A DNA stretch of 64,000 nt, from NCBI GenBank assembly GCA_028829895.1, contig CM054182.1:56342879-56406878 (forward strand), written 5' to 3'. The position numbers and the translations under genes are program-made. Shown here piece by piece: positions 26,740-39,800 of this stretch (positions are counted from its first letter, which is position 1; each line of letters starts with the position of its first letter). This DNA comes from Sinotaia quadrata. Taxonomy: Eukaryota; Mollusca; Gastropoda; Architaenioglossa; Viviparidae. Under the pieces are notes generated by a model that saw nothing but the letters and a program-made list of their open reading frames with translations, ran no database searches and was not told the DNA's origin.

Positions 26740-28240
26740 CTTAATTTGAGAACTTAATCAAAGTATGGTAACTCAAGCTGTAGGCTCTTGTCAAACCTAA
26801 AATAATTCAAACTGTGAGCTCTTGTCAACGAAAATGACTCAAACTGTGGGTTCTTATCAAATTTAAATAATTCAAACTGTGGGCTCTAACTTAAAACCTC
26901 AATTACAGGCGTTCATTAAACAAAATAATTCGAGCAGTGGGCTTATATAAATCTTAAAACTCATTTGTAGGGTTTGTAAAAATAAAATAACTCTTTTGAA
27001 GCTTAAATAAACTCAGTTTGCGAGCTCTTTTAAAACTTAAGTAAATTAAACTCTGGGTTTATACAACTTGAGGTACATCATGCAGTGGTCTATTACAAAA
27101 CAAAAATTAACCGTGTTCTGGTCTCTAACAAACTGAAGTAACTATACGAAATTCAGTATACTTTAAAAGAGTTTTTATGTCAGTCATCAACATAGATATG
27201 TAAAACATTTGTTACTTGTAATTGTACGATATCTTGTTCTACATGTTTGGCAACATTACGAATTCTTTTTTGTGCTTTGTAACTCATAATATGGGCCCAA
27301 ACACAATAAGCAGGTCAAACTGTGAGTTCTTATAATACTTAAAGTAACTTATACTATGGGCCTAAAAAAATATAAAGTAACTCATTTCATACGCCCTAAA
27401 CAAATCTAAAGTAACTCATATCATAGGCCCTAACAAATCTAAAGTAACTCACAGTATGGGCCCTAACAAGCCTAATGTAACTCATGTCGTAAGTTTTAAC
27501 AAATCTAAACTAACATACTATGGGCCCTAAAAATCTGAATGTAACTTATACTATGGGCCCTAAAAATCTAATGTAACTCATCCTATGGGTCCTAACAAAT
27601 CTAATGTAACTCATCCTATGGGTCCTAACAACTCTAAAGTAACTCATATTATGGGTCCTAACAACTCTAAAGTAACTCATATTATGGGTCCTAACAAATC
27701 TAATGTAATTCATCCTATGGGTCCTAACAACTCTAAAGTAACTCATATTATGGGCCCTAACATATCTAATGTAACTCATCCTATGGGTCCTAACAACTCT
27801 AAAGTAACTCATATTATGGGTCCTAACAAATCTAATGTAATTCATCCTATGGGTCCTAACAACTCTAAAGTAACTCATAGTATGGGCCCTAACATATCTA
27901 ATGTAACTCATCCTATGGGTCCTAACAACTCTAAAGTAACTCATATTATGGGCCCTAACAAATCTAATGTAAAATATTATGGGCCCTATAAATCTAATGT
28001 AACTCATACTATGGACCCTAACAAATCTAATGTAACTCATACTATGGACCCTAACAAATCTAATATAACTCATACTATGGGCCCTAAAAATCTAATGTAA
28101 CTCATACTACGGGCCCTAACAAAAACAATAAGTAATTCATTCTGCGCAATCTTACTACACTAAGGTAACGCAGCCTGTGGGCCTTAACAAAGCTATGGGT
28201 TCTTATAAAACTTAAACTTACTCATTTTGTTCCCTCTAAC
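26740..28240. repeat. About 33-36 bp minisatellite, about 40 copies, interrupted
   Basis: Consensus taactcatactatgggccct and aacaaatctaaag. The left part (26740-27180) is strongly diverged (aactcaaactgtgggctctt). The centre (27560-28090) is nearly homogeneous with alternating unit types, and the right edge decays. An inverted single unit of the 68-bp array lies inside at 27203-27288. The open frames on both strands come from the 33-bp phase. Confidence 0.92.
27203..27288 (-). repeat. Inverted orphan unit of the 68-bp minisatellite
   Basis: Reads ttgtacgatatcttgttcta and catgtttggcaacattacga, the reverse complement of the 26340-26635 unit. Confidence 0.88.
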
Positions 28241-28387
28241 ATTACAATATGTAACTGTTCCATTGTCTTTTTAAAAAAATAATATCATCATGTTTGCAGT
28301 TTGTATAAAGACACACCATTTAAACCAGCTACACCATGCACGAGATAAGTTGTTACTAGATGTCAACAGGTATAGTATTCGTACCGA

Positions 28388-28430
28388 CACACAAACACAC
28401 ACACATACACACACACACACACACACTATA
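28388..28430. repeat. (CA)n microsatellite
   Basis: Short CA tract. 28431-29369 contains no gene; a purine-rich agagaaatagcg repeat is at 28920-29000. Confidence 0.95.
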
Positions 28431-29369
28431 ACACTATATATAACAACTTTCTATTTCGATACCGACTACAATTAAGAACCTCCACGGATTATGATAGTTA
28501 TGAGCTCGATAATTTAAGGTAAATGACCCTAGTCATCTGCGACACCCCCACCCCACCCCCCAAGAGATTAGAAAATACTTTTTTTTATCTGAGAATCTAG
28601 GATTTTTTCACTTCTCTGAAATAAAGGCATCTCGCTGGATCAATTGTGTATAATCAGCAGTGATTTACAATCTTCTGACGTCAAGGAGATTGTATAAGAG
28701 TTTTAATCTTCTTTCAATCCAATGCACTTTCCGTATGTCAGTTTGCACTTTGAACTTATGACATGTAAAACGTTTAATACACATTTAATCTTAGTGTCCT
28801 CCGTCTCAGGATTCATTTTCCTCCCACTATATTTTCGGGTTTAGGGGTCAGTTGTGGGGAATTTTAAATGACCACACGACACCAAATTAATTTTGCTGTC
28901 AGCTAGAGATAGAGGAGATAGAAAGAAAGAGAGAGAGTGAGAAATAGCGGAGAGAAATAGCGGAGAGAAATAGAGAAGAGAAGCAGTGAGAGAGAAAAAA
29001 AAACCTTGAATTCAAGATTGTTTATTATGATGAAGGGCATTGACCCACTTTACCTGAGAACAAAGAATTATTTCGTCACTGCAAGATTTATTGTGTAATC
29101 TAAAAAAGTGCAAGCACATTAAAAATGCATGCATGTAGATAGCGCTAAAAACCTTTATCAGCTTTTATGTGTTCGATCAGTTTTACAAGATTATATAATA
29201 TTTGGACTAATATACTACCTATGAATAACATGTCAATATGCATACAGTGCACAAATTATAATAATTGGACTATTATACTGCGTAATACTAACATGTCAAT
29301 ATGTATAGTGTGCACAAATTATAATACTTCCTTTATGAAATACATACAGTGTGTACAGCCGCTATTACT

Positions 29370-29742
<373 letters not shown>

Positions 29743-30248
29743 AGGAAGAGTTTTATTAACCTGCATTAAGTAAAAGTTGTTTTCCTTGCATGTTAAGTGT
29801 ACCTAATCACCTCTAAGAATCTGTAGATCAATGTTGTCTGGCCAGCGTTCTGATTGTAATGGGGCAACGAAAGAATTAGATTTCTTTGGCGAGTGCCTGT
29901 GACCTATATTTTCTTGTCGCACTCCTCTGGTTGTCCTAAGGACCTGATTAACTCCCTTTCTCCCAAGCAGCACCTGTATGTCTGGAGGTGTTTTCTTCGG
30001 GTTGTCCCAGACAAATAGCCGAACCAAAAAGACTCCGAGTCAGAATAATATTTAGTCAACGAGGAAGCAGGGTAGGGAAATTATTATAACTCTCTTGGAA
30101 GAGGTTACATAGAGCCTAAAAACAAACATTGAGGTTACTACAGCAAAAGAACAAACATAGCCATATATCTAGTATTTTAAGCACGCGTCAGTGCCATTTA
30201 CATATGTGTGATATTTCAAAAGTACAGGCAAGTGAAAAATGTTGGTTG

Positions 30249-30253
<5 letters not shown>

Positions 30254-30281
<28 letters not shown>
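30254..30281. repeat. (AT)n microsatellite
   Basis: Pure AT tract. 30282-31536 is otherwise unremarkable apart from an 11-G run at 30723-30733. Confidence 0.95.
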
Positions 30282-30285
<4 letters not shown>

Positions 30286-31536
30286 TTGCTTTTGTTAGAT
30301 CTATTCTCTCTCTCTTTATCAAATATTGTTACTAAAAACGTTTGTCTTATGAAACTCCATTGTAGTTGGTCCATTTACAATCTTGAGTTTCAGGCTTTGG
30401 CCATCACCGCCCCCACCCCCAAATGAAAGAAAAATCTTTGAGCTTACTCTGATATACACCATAAGTATTCTGTTTCCTTTGTCTAAAATTTGTTCTCCTT
30501 AATATAATCTAATTCACGATATACTAGTATTGATTTTTTTCTAAACACTCGAGATAAATGTGTTCCTATTAATATAATTGTCACATGCACGGGTTTGTTT
30601 AATGAACCTGTCGCAATATCAGACTCAGAATTATTTATCATGAAATGTATTACATAATCTCTAATACTGACAAGAGCCCATATGGCCTAATCTGCCCTTT
30701 CAATGACTATATTATATCTGCAGGGGGGGGGGGAACCTTTCACTCATCTAAAATAGAAACAGACAAATTAACTAATATGCCGTGAGTTGACTAGGTTATC
30801 TTTCCTTTTCATTAATTATGACTTATATAATCTTCACATATTTCTGGCTCAGAACCCCCAGCCAACTCTTCTCAGTCACACTAACAAATTAACCAAAATG
30901 TAAGTTTAAGATAACAAGAACAAAGAAGATATAATAATAACAATAAAAAGAAAACAACAGAATTCGATTTTAGAAAACACAGGTCAGCCGAAAACGTCTA
31001 TTTACTGTCCCAAAATTAACGTTCATTTATCTGTTAAATGTTCATTTGGTCAGCTAAGGATTGGTTAGTCTTGACACAACTTAACTTTGTTGTCATCAAT
31101 AGAGGTGAACCCTTGGTGTCTTTGTTTATTCACAAGTGTCTCTCGCTATTGTCGATGACTTTCAGCTCCTAACAGGAATAAGGTGTGTGCTTCACAGTGA
31201 ACACGAGGATCGGTTCAACAGAAAATCATGACGATAAGAGAAAAAGGACAGTGCTCTCTGTAATGTGCAATGCCTTTTTTCATATCCATGCAGAATTAGA
31301 CCCTTTATGAATGATGTGGAAGCAGTGCATGATGATGCATGTGTTTATTGGCAATATATATGTTATTGACTGTGTGTCAAACTACCAGTTCTCTCACGTC
31401 ATTGATCGGAACGCAAACGTCCATATAAAGGGTGTCCTGCATCCTGTCAACATTCACCCACCCATGACCAGTGAACTTGACCTCAATCCATTACTGCATT
31501 TAGCATATTTGGGTACGGCAGATTGCATGATCGGCC

Positions 31537-31612
31537 ACGTGGAGGTCAGCCATAACTAGTATCTATCACTTACTGATTATGTGGAGGTCAGCCATAACTA
31601 GTATCTATTACT
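31537..31612. repeat. Direct duplication
   Basis: gtggaggtcagccataacta is present twice, each followed by gtatctat and tactgattat. 31613-31990 has nothing recognised. Confidence 0.88.
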
Positions 31613-31994
31613 GATTATTAATATAAAAAGGAATAATAGTAAAACAGAATATAATTTGCCCCACGGTTTGACCATCAGAGTCATTTAATTTAAGAAATAC
31701 TAATAGTGATTTTTCTTAAAAAGCTAAAGTAAAAAGTGTTCTAATATGGAGGACAGTCTAAAATTATAATTATATATGTTTTAAGTTCAAGGGAAGCTAC
31801 TCTTTGCTTAAGTGCATGCATTTCAAGTCGTAGAAGGATAAAAAAAAATATTACAGCAATTTATTTTGTCTGTGATCGAAGTACATCTGTACAAAAATAG
31901 TTATTTAATAAATTAAAATGATTTTACTTGCAAAAACAAATGTAAATTTCCAGTAGTCCTTTAAATGTTTTTACTGTTAAGATAGTTTCAGAAT

Positions 31995-32130
31995 TTTATT
32001 TGGTAAACTAGTTCTAGGTAGGTTTCCATTTTACAGACGGTCACGAGATAAACTAGTTCTAGCTAGGTTTCCATTTTACATACGGTCCGAGATAAACTAG
32101 TTCCAGCGAGGTTTCCACTTTATAGCCAAT
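31995..32130. repeat. About 45-bp repeat, 3 copies
   Basis: Units contain gataaactagttctagctag and gtttccattttaca. Confidence 0.88.
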
Positions 32131-32179
32131 CACACGATACTATAATTTCAGGATCCGCTCCGTTTCCTATACAAATTCA

Positions 32180-32455
32180 TGCAGCTTCTACATAAGAATA
32201 GTACCTTGACAAAGAATATATTTTTTTCCAACATAGCCATCTCCATAAGAATAGTACCTTGACAATTATTATACTTTTTTTCCAACACAGCCATTTCTAT
32301 AAGAATAGTACCTTGACAATTAATGTATTTTTTCACAACACAGCCATTTCTATAAGAATAGTACCTTGACAATTTCTTCCAACACAGCCATCTCAATAAG
32401 AATATTAACTTGAAAAACAGTGCATTATTTCCAACAAAGCCATCTGTATAAGAAA
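32180..32455. repeat. About 54-bp minisatellite, about 5 copies
   Basis: Units contain ataagaatagtaccttgaca and tccaacacagccatttcta. 32456-33285 is unremarkable. Confidence 0.88.
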
Positions 32456-33285
32456 AATAAACAAGAAAAAACTTTTAACATTCTGTCTCAATTAACGTCT
32501 CTGGCAAAATATAACTTTCCTGCAAAATATGACGCCTTACAGCAATTTCCCTGCTTAACAATACGTGGAGGACTTGAAGTCCCCTAATAAGCATGACGTC
32601 ATTGGCTAATTTTCTAGATTAACAAACTCCCGATCAAACGCAAGTGAACTGACAAAACTGAAGCCTTTGAATCATTTTCTAAAACTACCGCGAAAATACA
32701 ATGCGGAAAGTCTTTGTTACAAATGCGATTATAGTGTGTTTAACAATTTTTTTTTTGTAATAGCATTAAATATTAAGGGGTTGTTGTGTGAGGAACACTT
32801 TCTGCGCATTATTTTTCTCGATCATTTATCTAGCAAAACCAAATGCTTTTCGACGTCAGTACTTCAATAGACTCTCTCAAACGGTGAGCGAAAGAAATGT
32901 ATTAAAGGAACTGTTTCTCTCAAAATAATTATCTTTGGTAGATGTTTCCCAAAACGAAACATTAAGTCACAGAGCGGGTGAAGATAGGCAAGGTAATTAT
33001 TTTTGCTATGATGAAGAAAAGTTTCACGATCATCGTTAACAGAAATGTTAATATATCTTACCGTCTCCTTTCTCTTTTTTTTTTTTTTTGATTCTTTCAC
33101 TACACCTTGCATTCGTTTCTATCTAATCAAGAAAGGGACTATTTTGTGTAAATATGTAATCTCTGAAACTCAAGTGGTTTTCACTTCACACACTCGCAAA
33201 CACTTCCCTAACATTCAGAGAAGTCTTGATTCGTACGACACTTAGTCACAAGCTGAATGCACGTTTCCTGCAGGGGAGGGAAGCC

Positions 33286-33548
33286 TTTTCAGTATTTGTA
33301 TATACTAGATATTTAGGATACTAGGATAGGTTAGCTTAAATATCTAGGACAGCTTTTCAGTATTTCTCTATAGTAGATAATTAGGATGCTTTCAGATATC
33401 GAAGATAGCTTTTCAGTATTTGTATGTCCTAGATACATATGATGCCTTCAGATTCTAGGATAGCTTTCAGTATTTGTATATACTAAATATTTAGGATGCA
33501 TTCATATATCTAGGATAGCTTTTCAGTATTTGTATGTACTAGATATAT

Positions 33549-33595
<47 letters not shown>

Positions 33596-33665
33596 GCCTT
33601 CAGATTCTAGGATAGCTTTTCAGTATTTATATACTAGATATTTAGGATGCCTGGACAGTATATGT
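33286..33665. repeat. About 55-60 bp minisatellite with internal (AT)n
   Basis: Diverged units containing gatagcttttcagtatttgt and atatactagatatttaggat. An AT run (33546-33592) lies inside one unit. Confidence 0.87.
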
Positions 33666-34037
33666 GTGTGTACTAGATATATAAGTGTAAATATGTACTA
33701 TATATCTTGGATACCTATTATTCATTTACATAAATTCTCGATAAATGTTGGAATTAAATGTATTTCATGTCGTCACGATAATTTCATTTTTAAATTGAAT
33801 TAAACTTTCTTCCATTTCTCTATTTTTTATTTTTTACCCAGTTTTCACATCCGTTTTACGAGACAGTCATTACATTTACGAACAGCTTAATTTACAACAT
33901 ATTAACTCTACCTACAGGATAACTATTATAACAAGGCATATTTGTGACCTCGGTCCAACTTGCCAACAAAGAAAGCTGGCTTCTTCTGCTTCATTTTGTA
34001 AATGATGTCGCCAGTTTTCGTAATTTTAAGTCAACCC

Positions 34038-34071
34038 GTGCAAATCGGCCGCCATCTTCGTTGATTTGCAC
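34038..34071. promoter_or_regulatory. Perfect 9-bp inverted repeat around a YY1-like motif
   Basis: GTGCAAATC (34038-34046) and GATTTGCAC (34063-34071) are exact reverse complements. They enclose gccgccatcttcg, which matches the YY1 core (AAGATGGC on the minus strand). Each arm is one base from the POU octamer ATGCAAAT. Regulatory function is inference; no gene is seen nearby. Confidence 0.3.
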
Positions 34072-34399
34072 CGTTATTTGCTTTCTCTTACACACGTCTC
34101 TCTTCGTCCCCGACCTGTAACTTTCGACTCCTTACAAAGACCTTAATTTCCTGTAGCAGCTAGACAGCCGCCAGGGCGCATTGAGTGGCAGACAACTCTC
34201 CCACAGAGAATATCGATCTCCAACCGTTGGAAACACTTACACACTCATCACACGCACACCCAAGAAAACATACAAGCACCAAAGACAGAAGCACGAACGC
34301 ATACTCACATACATAGAGAGACAAGCCGACGCATGCTAATTTATATGCATTTGTGCTCTGTATCAACATACACATATTATACACACATATTTCTGCACA

Positions 34400-34545
34400 C
34401 ATGAACTACAGTAAACATATATAAGCACTCACCACAAACGTACACACACGCTCGCACACATTATTATGCGTGCATACGTATGCAAACATTGATTTATACA
34501 CAGACATACATATATACATAATCATATACACACACGGCACACTCA

Positions 34546-34547
<2 letters not shown>
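34400..34547. other. CA-rich degenerate sequence
   Basis: Cacaca- and cataca-rich sequence leading into the CT tract; no gene. Confidence 0.6.

Positions 34548-34633
<86 letters not shown>
34548..34633. repeat. (CT)n microsatellite
   Basis: About 40 CT units; the minus strand gives a spurious RERERE frame. Confidence 0.98.
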
Positions 34634-34637
<4 letters not shown>

Positions 34638-34739
34638 TGCACACACTCAGATGCACAATAACAAACTCTGCATCTCTTTCTCACGTGCACAAACATGCAC
34701 ATCCACTCAGATATAGAAATATTTTCAGATTCCCTCTCA

Positions 34740-34852
34740 CACATACTCAAACACACCCGCACGCACGCACACACTAATACTCTCAACTACATACGCTGAT
34801 ATTTTCTCTCTCACACACACATACACGTATACTCTTTTTTCACACACAGATT

Positions 34853-34906
<54 letters not shown>

Positions 34907-34946
34907 TACGCGCACTGCTATTCTCATCCACATATCCTCAGAAACT

Positions 34947-35002
<56 letters not shown>

Positions 35003-35042
35003 CACACATATAATCTCACACATGTATAACCTCTCTCTCACA

Positions 35043-35080
<38 letters not shown>

Positions 35081-35150
35081 TAATCTCTAGCGCACACACT
35101 CAGATACTCACACATACACACACACACACACACATACACACACAGAGTTA
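34740..35150. repeat. Series of (CA)n tracts
   Basis: At least three long CA runs (34855-34900, 34949-35000, 35041-35076) separated by acatataatctcacacatg-like spacers, one of which recurs (atgtataatctc/atgtataacctc). Confidence 0.95.
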
Positions 35151-35430
35151 TACTATCATACTGATACACAAAACGTCCCTATAACAGTGTTAATAGTAAG
35201 ACTGAGTAATTATTAATGAGCACAATATTTCTCGTGCATTAAGGGCGAAGAAAGACTCGGCATGCTAGCGAAACACTAAACCGATAACCGTGTGACTGCA
35301 GCGAATCACGCAATTGTTGACTAGATCTCAAGAAAAATCAATATATTTTACTGATTTCTACATACATCATTTCTTTCTATTACGTAGCAAGATGCAAAAT
35401 TTACTGCCGAATGCTAAAGGAGGGGAGGGG

Positions 35431-35595
35431 CAGTGCCGTTTTAACGCATGGGCACGCTGAGTAGTTGCCCGGGGCCTCACGAGCATAGGAACATTTTATC
35501 GGCCATGTACATTTTCATTCATGTGAGTGGTTGTGTAGGTAGGGCCCCAGTGCACTACTTTGTCCGTGGCCTACAATGCTGTTAAGGCGGACCTG
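35431..35595. mobile_element. Short hAT-like MITE
   Basis: A GC-rich 165-bp island in AT-rich DNA with imperfect terminal inverted repeats: left end CAGTGCCGTTTTAACGCA, right end (reverse complement) CAGGTCCGCCTTAACAGCA. Similarity continues inward to a ggggcc motif on each arm. It is flanked by 8-bp direct repeats matching at 7 of 8 positions (gggagggg at 35423-35430, cggagggg at 35596-35603), the target-duplication length of hAT elements. It is too short to encode transposase, so it would be non-autonomous. Confidence 0.7.
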
Positions 35596-35854
35596 CGGAG
35601 GGGTAGTTTTAAAAATAAATAAGAATAAAAAGTAACAAGAAAACCCACAAGGCGAATGCGTCAAAGTATATGTACCTATAATTAATTATGTTCACGTTAT
35701 ATTTTTTATTTTTTATTAATATGTTATTTTCTTTTAAACTTTAGTCACGCTCATTTTAATGAATATTTGGGGCTTGGTGCGCAGTTCAATGCAATAATAA
35801 TTTTACAGGATTTGTTTGTATATTTGAATGTATGTTTCTGACGTGATCGGTGTG

Positions 35855-35923
35855 ATGGTGGTGGTGGTGGGATGGTGGTGGTGGTGGTGGTGGTGGTGGT
35901 GGTGGTGGTGGTGGTGGTGTGGT
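35855..35923. repeat. (GGT)n microsatellite
   Basis: About 70 bases of GGT interrupted once (ggtggga). It abuts the 5' truncation point of the LINE fragment. Read through, it makes a spurious poly-Trp/Val or poly-Pro frame. Confidence 0.97.
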
Positions 35924-36801
35924 GACAAAGACACATGGAAGAAAACAACGAAGCAAGAACTGGCACATACCTGGAGCCAGAAACCTCTGCATGGCCATTA
36001 TGTACGACAAGCCGACGAAATATCAACAAAGCAATCAACGTACAAATGGTTGAAAGAGGCAGGATTGAAAGCAGAAACAGAAGCACTCATAACAGCTGCA
36101 CAAGATCAAGCACTCAACACCAAATCACACAAAACGAAAATCATGAAAATTTCAAATGATTCCAAATGTAGACTCTGCAAATCCATGGATGAAAGAACAG
36201 AGCACATACTATCTTGTTGTCAGTTTCTGGCTGGAACAGAATACACCAAACGACACAATGAAGTGGCAAAACACATACATAGAAATATTTGTGTGAGAAC
36301 TATGGCATAAAAACCCAGAAAGAGTAAGGATGCACCAACCAGAAGCAGTCACCAAAACAGAAGAAGTCAAAATACTGTGGGACTTGAGATAAGAACAGAT
36401 CGGGTGATCCCTGCACAAAAACCAGACATTGTAGTTCTCAATAAGTCCAATAGAACAGTATCAATCATTGATGTCACTGTTCCAAGTGATAGAAACATAA
36501 AAACAAAAGAAAGAGAACAAAATAGAAAAATACCAAGACCTCAGATTAGAAATTCAGAGACTGTGAAATGAAAAAGCAGAAGTGATACCTATAGGGATAG
36601 GATCCTTGGGGAACATAACATCTGAATTGAAAGGCTACCTGAATAAACTCCCTGGAAACCACAAACTCGCTCCACTACTCAAAGCAGCGCTCCTAGGAAA
36701 TGCCCACATCCTCCGTAAAACATTGGATCTCCCAGAATCTTGGTAAGATTCCGAGACCTTGGATCACAACCGACAGTCAAACAGAAGTTGTGGAAAGAGG
36801 C

Positions 36802-36839
<38 letters not shown>
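35924..36839 (+). pseudogene. Broken 3' end of a non-LTR (LINE) retrotransposon ORF2
   Basis: The translation in several frames matches the C-terminal region after the reverse transcriptase in a LINE lineage common in marine invertebrates. Successive recognisable pieces are KPLHGHYVRQADEI, WLKEAGLKAETEALITAAQD, a zinc-knuckle-like CRLCKSMDERTEHILSCC (Cys/Cys/His/Cys, from 36168), IRTDRVIPAQKPDIVVL, and a terminal LLKAALLGNAHILRKTLD ending at TAA 36744-36746. The frame changes near 36300, 36385 and 36535, and a TGA interrupts it near 36567, so it cannot be translated whole. It is 5'-truncated at a (GGT)n tract, and a short 3' sequence is followed by an (ATA)n tail (36802-36839), a tail type used by several LINE clades. 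The exact clade is not assigned. Confidence 0.85.
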
Positions 36840-39800
36840 CAATAACCAATAACTAGGGTGGCATTGAGTCTCATAGTCATAAACACTCTGCTCAGATATC
36901 TCCCAACCTATCATAAACATTCTTTTCGAATTTCATTCAGCTAGTCAATATCATTGCCCTCTGAAAATCTGCAGCACTCAAAGAAATAAAAGATAGTAAT
37001 ATAATATCTATGTATAGGCAATTTTAAAGTAATATTCAATTAAAGTCAAAAACGAACGAACATTCATGAGTACGAAAGTGAAAAATGTCAAATACACATA
37101 AAACGAATGACAAAAATAATAGGATGAAAAAGGAACGAAACATTTATTTAGTACGTGAAACAACTGTTATTGCTTTTGAGACGGTCGTAACTAGTTCAAA
37201 CTTTTCAATAACAATTCCAGCGTTCTTTGATGTGACAAATGTAATCCATCTCATTAAGAAACAGTGCTTTAAATGGTAAAAAGCATTTATATTTCACCTT
37301 TCGTCTATTGTGCAACGACTGTTAGATCCACTTAACTGCAAGTACTTAAAAATAAGGATATTAAAGTTCGTCTGAACTATAAATTTCCATAATATTTGAA
37401 CAAGTGATTCAGCTGTCAAATTCACGCGATAAATAAACGATACTTATTGAGTAAATGTACTTTTCTATGCAATAACTAGTACTTGACTCACAAGCTGGCA
37501 CCTGCATTTTACAAGATCATACACGCGCAAATAAATGGATGCACACACATATACATGTTCACTCATGTAAGTGCGATCACACGCACGCACGCACACACTT
37601 TTTAATGTAAACAAAAACACTCTAACAGTAAGCATTGGTTTGGTACTTGTTTATCCCAGATTAAGATCTCTGACAATAATATTTGAACCCAAATAGCGAC
37701 AAATGCCAAAACACTATACATCTGCAAAATACTGTGAAGAGTCAGGGGGGGGGGGGAAGTGCGTGTGTCGTTCGATTCCTCTATGTGTTTTGTCTCTCTT
37801 ACTGTTTGTTGTTTGAGACCACATGCGTGTGGTAAGCAGCATCACTTTTGTTAAGATCTTGGGTTGGATTTCGACGCCACAAAAATAACTTTACGACTTA
37901 CAGCATGTCATATAAGGAGGACAGTAGTTATCTAGAAAGCGGTTAATAGAAAGTATGTGACACACTGTGTCACCGAACTAGACCGGGCATTAGTAGTTTA
38001 TTAGTATTAAATTTTAGTTAGCCATATTTATGATTTTAGACCCGAACAGGACTAATGCGTTAGTAGTTAGAATGTGGCATCAACCGAGAATGGAATCGAG
38101 GTCGGGTGGATGTTGGACTAGAAGTAAGTGATGCTTTCACATCTAGCAGATTGACTGAGTAGCAGAGTATTACATGCTAATGATTCACGAGTAGGTGAGA
38201 TTGGTTAAATGCACTTAAAGAAATATTAAATGAAAACTATACTGAGGGCAGTGAAATCCCATTGCAAGAATGTATGGACGGATATATAAATAACAATGAT
38301 AAAGACAAAGGAATTGCCAGTTTGCAAACATCGGTACATACGTGTGGAGAAAAAGAACGCATTGCTTGATGACTAGGTTTAGAGTTTGGACATTGATACT
38401 AATATACTAATGTGGGTAGATTTTCAGTCATGTTGGTCACGTTTGGAATTTCTCTCGAAAATAATCCCAGATTACACTACAGAAAACGCTTGAAATCTAC
38501 TTTAGCTGTGGTTAAATTCTTCTTACTAATCACCGGTGACACAATCTTAAAATTACACAAGTAAATTAATTAAACTGAGCAGAATTTCCTCATTTTTGTG
38601 CAAATACCATTTGGAGGTCTACAGTTCTACAAGAGACCAAAATTAGACAGCGCCAAAAGTTGTCAGTATTACCTGCAAGCTATTAGACAGCATGAGAAGC
38701 TGTAAGTAAATCGCTGTCAGCTTTATTGTCTTACTGATGTATTACACTGTGTATGTGCTTGTGTTTTGTGCTGTAACAAAACGTTTAACGAAGTGCTGAT
38801 ATGCGTGTAAGAATGTTACAAGTGTTACAAATAATATTCGTAAGACATTCTGGCAATACGTTTTCTGCTGATAGAAACTTTAACAAATAATGTCTGAAGA
38901 ACGAACGATAGACAGAAATGACAGTAGGTTTAGCATGACATGTATGTGTGTACAATTACAGTGACTCAAAACAAGATGGGTCATCAGATTTCTGGCTTCG
39001 TGACTCACTCTTCTTTCGAGTCGTAGTGGGTGGAAATTGAAGCAATTGACTGTGGGCGTGCTGGTAACTGATGTCTTGGATTTGGTTCTTCATCTACTGC
39101 AGGTAATTTATTACACCTGGGTGGAAAGCTGGGTGGATATTTATGCATACGACTGTCAGCGCATGCATTGTGAGGTAGTTTATTGATACCTGTGTATGAT
39201 CAGTGATTTGTGGCCACTTGTCGAAACACACGTGAGAACACAAGTAGACACGAACAATGGCGGCTACGTGAACTGCAAATCCCGAGTATGTAGGCCACAA
39301 TATTAGATCTTGCTTCGTTCGCCAGACAGAGACGGAAACAATCCAGTTCATGGAAAAGTCTCAATTCATTTAAATTCACTTCTTCTGTCATTTCTATTAG
39401 GAATTATTTATATGTTGAATGTGGATGAATCTAAGGCAGAATTTTACGGTAAGAATTATTGCATATTTAACAGAACTCTGTACAGGCTAACGGACTGTAC
39501 TAACCTTTTCTTACTTACAGCAAGAAAATGAACAATCGTCTGTAGTAGTACCAATCTCCTTTTAGACCTGCTTCAGCATTTTAAGTTTTGGTATGAGATA
39601 AGGTTCCAAGATGACATATGCATAGATTTGTGAATTGTCTTGTTGCAATGTTATGATTAGCAGTAAAGTACAGAAGCTTTGTAGACTGCTTTGTTCTGAA
39701 GCTGTTTTAAATCAGCGTTTACTGTCATTAAATGAAGTATGTTTGATACCAGAGAGAATGGATTCAGTGAGTGGATGCAAAATATGTTTTTTCTGTCAAG

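Noticed and set aside
27546..28100. Frames of 171-175 codons on both strands
   Set aside because: Produced by a 33-bp stop-free repeat unit; open on both strands and starting inside the array.
35828..36310. Single 160-codon gene starting in poly-Trp
   Set aside because: The N-terminal part is translated (GGT)n; only the part after 35924 is LINE-derived.
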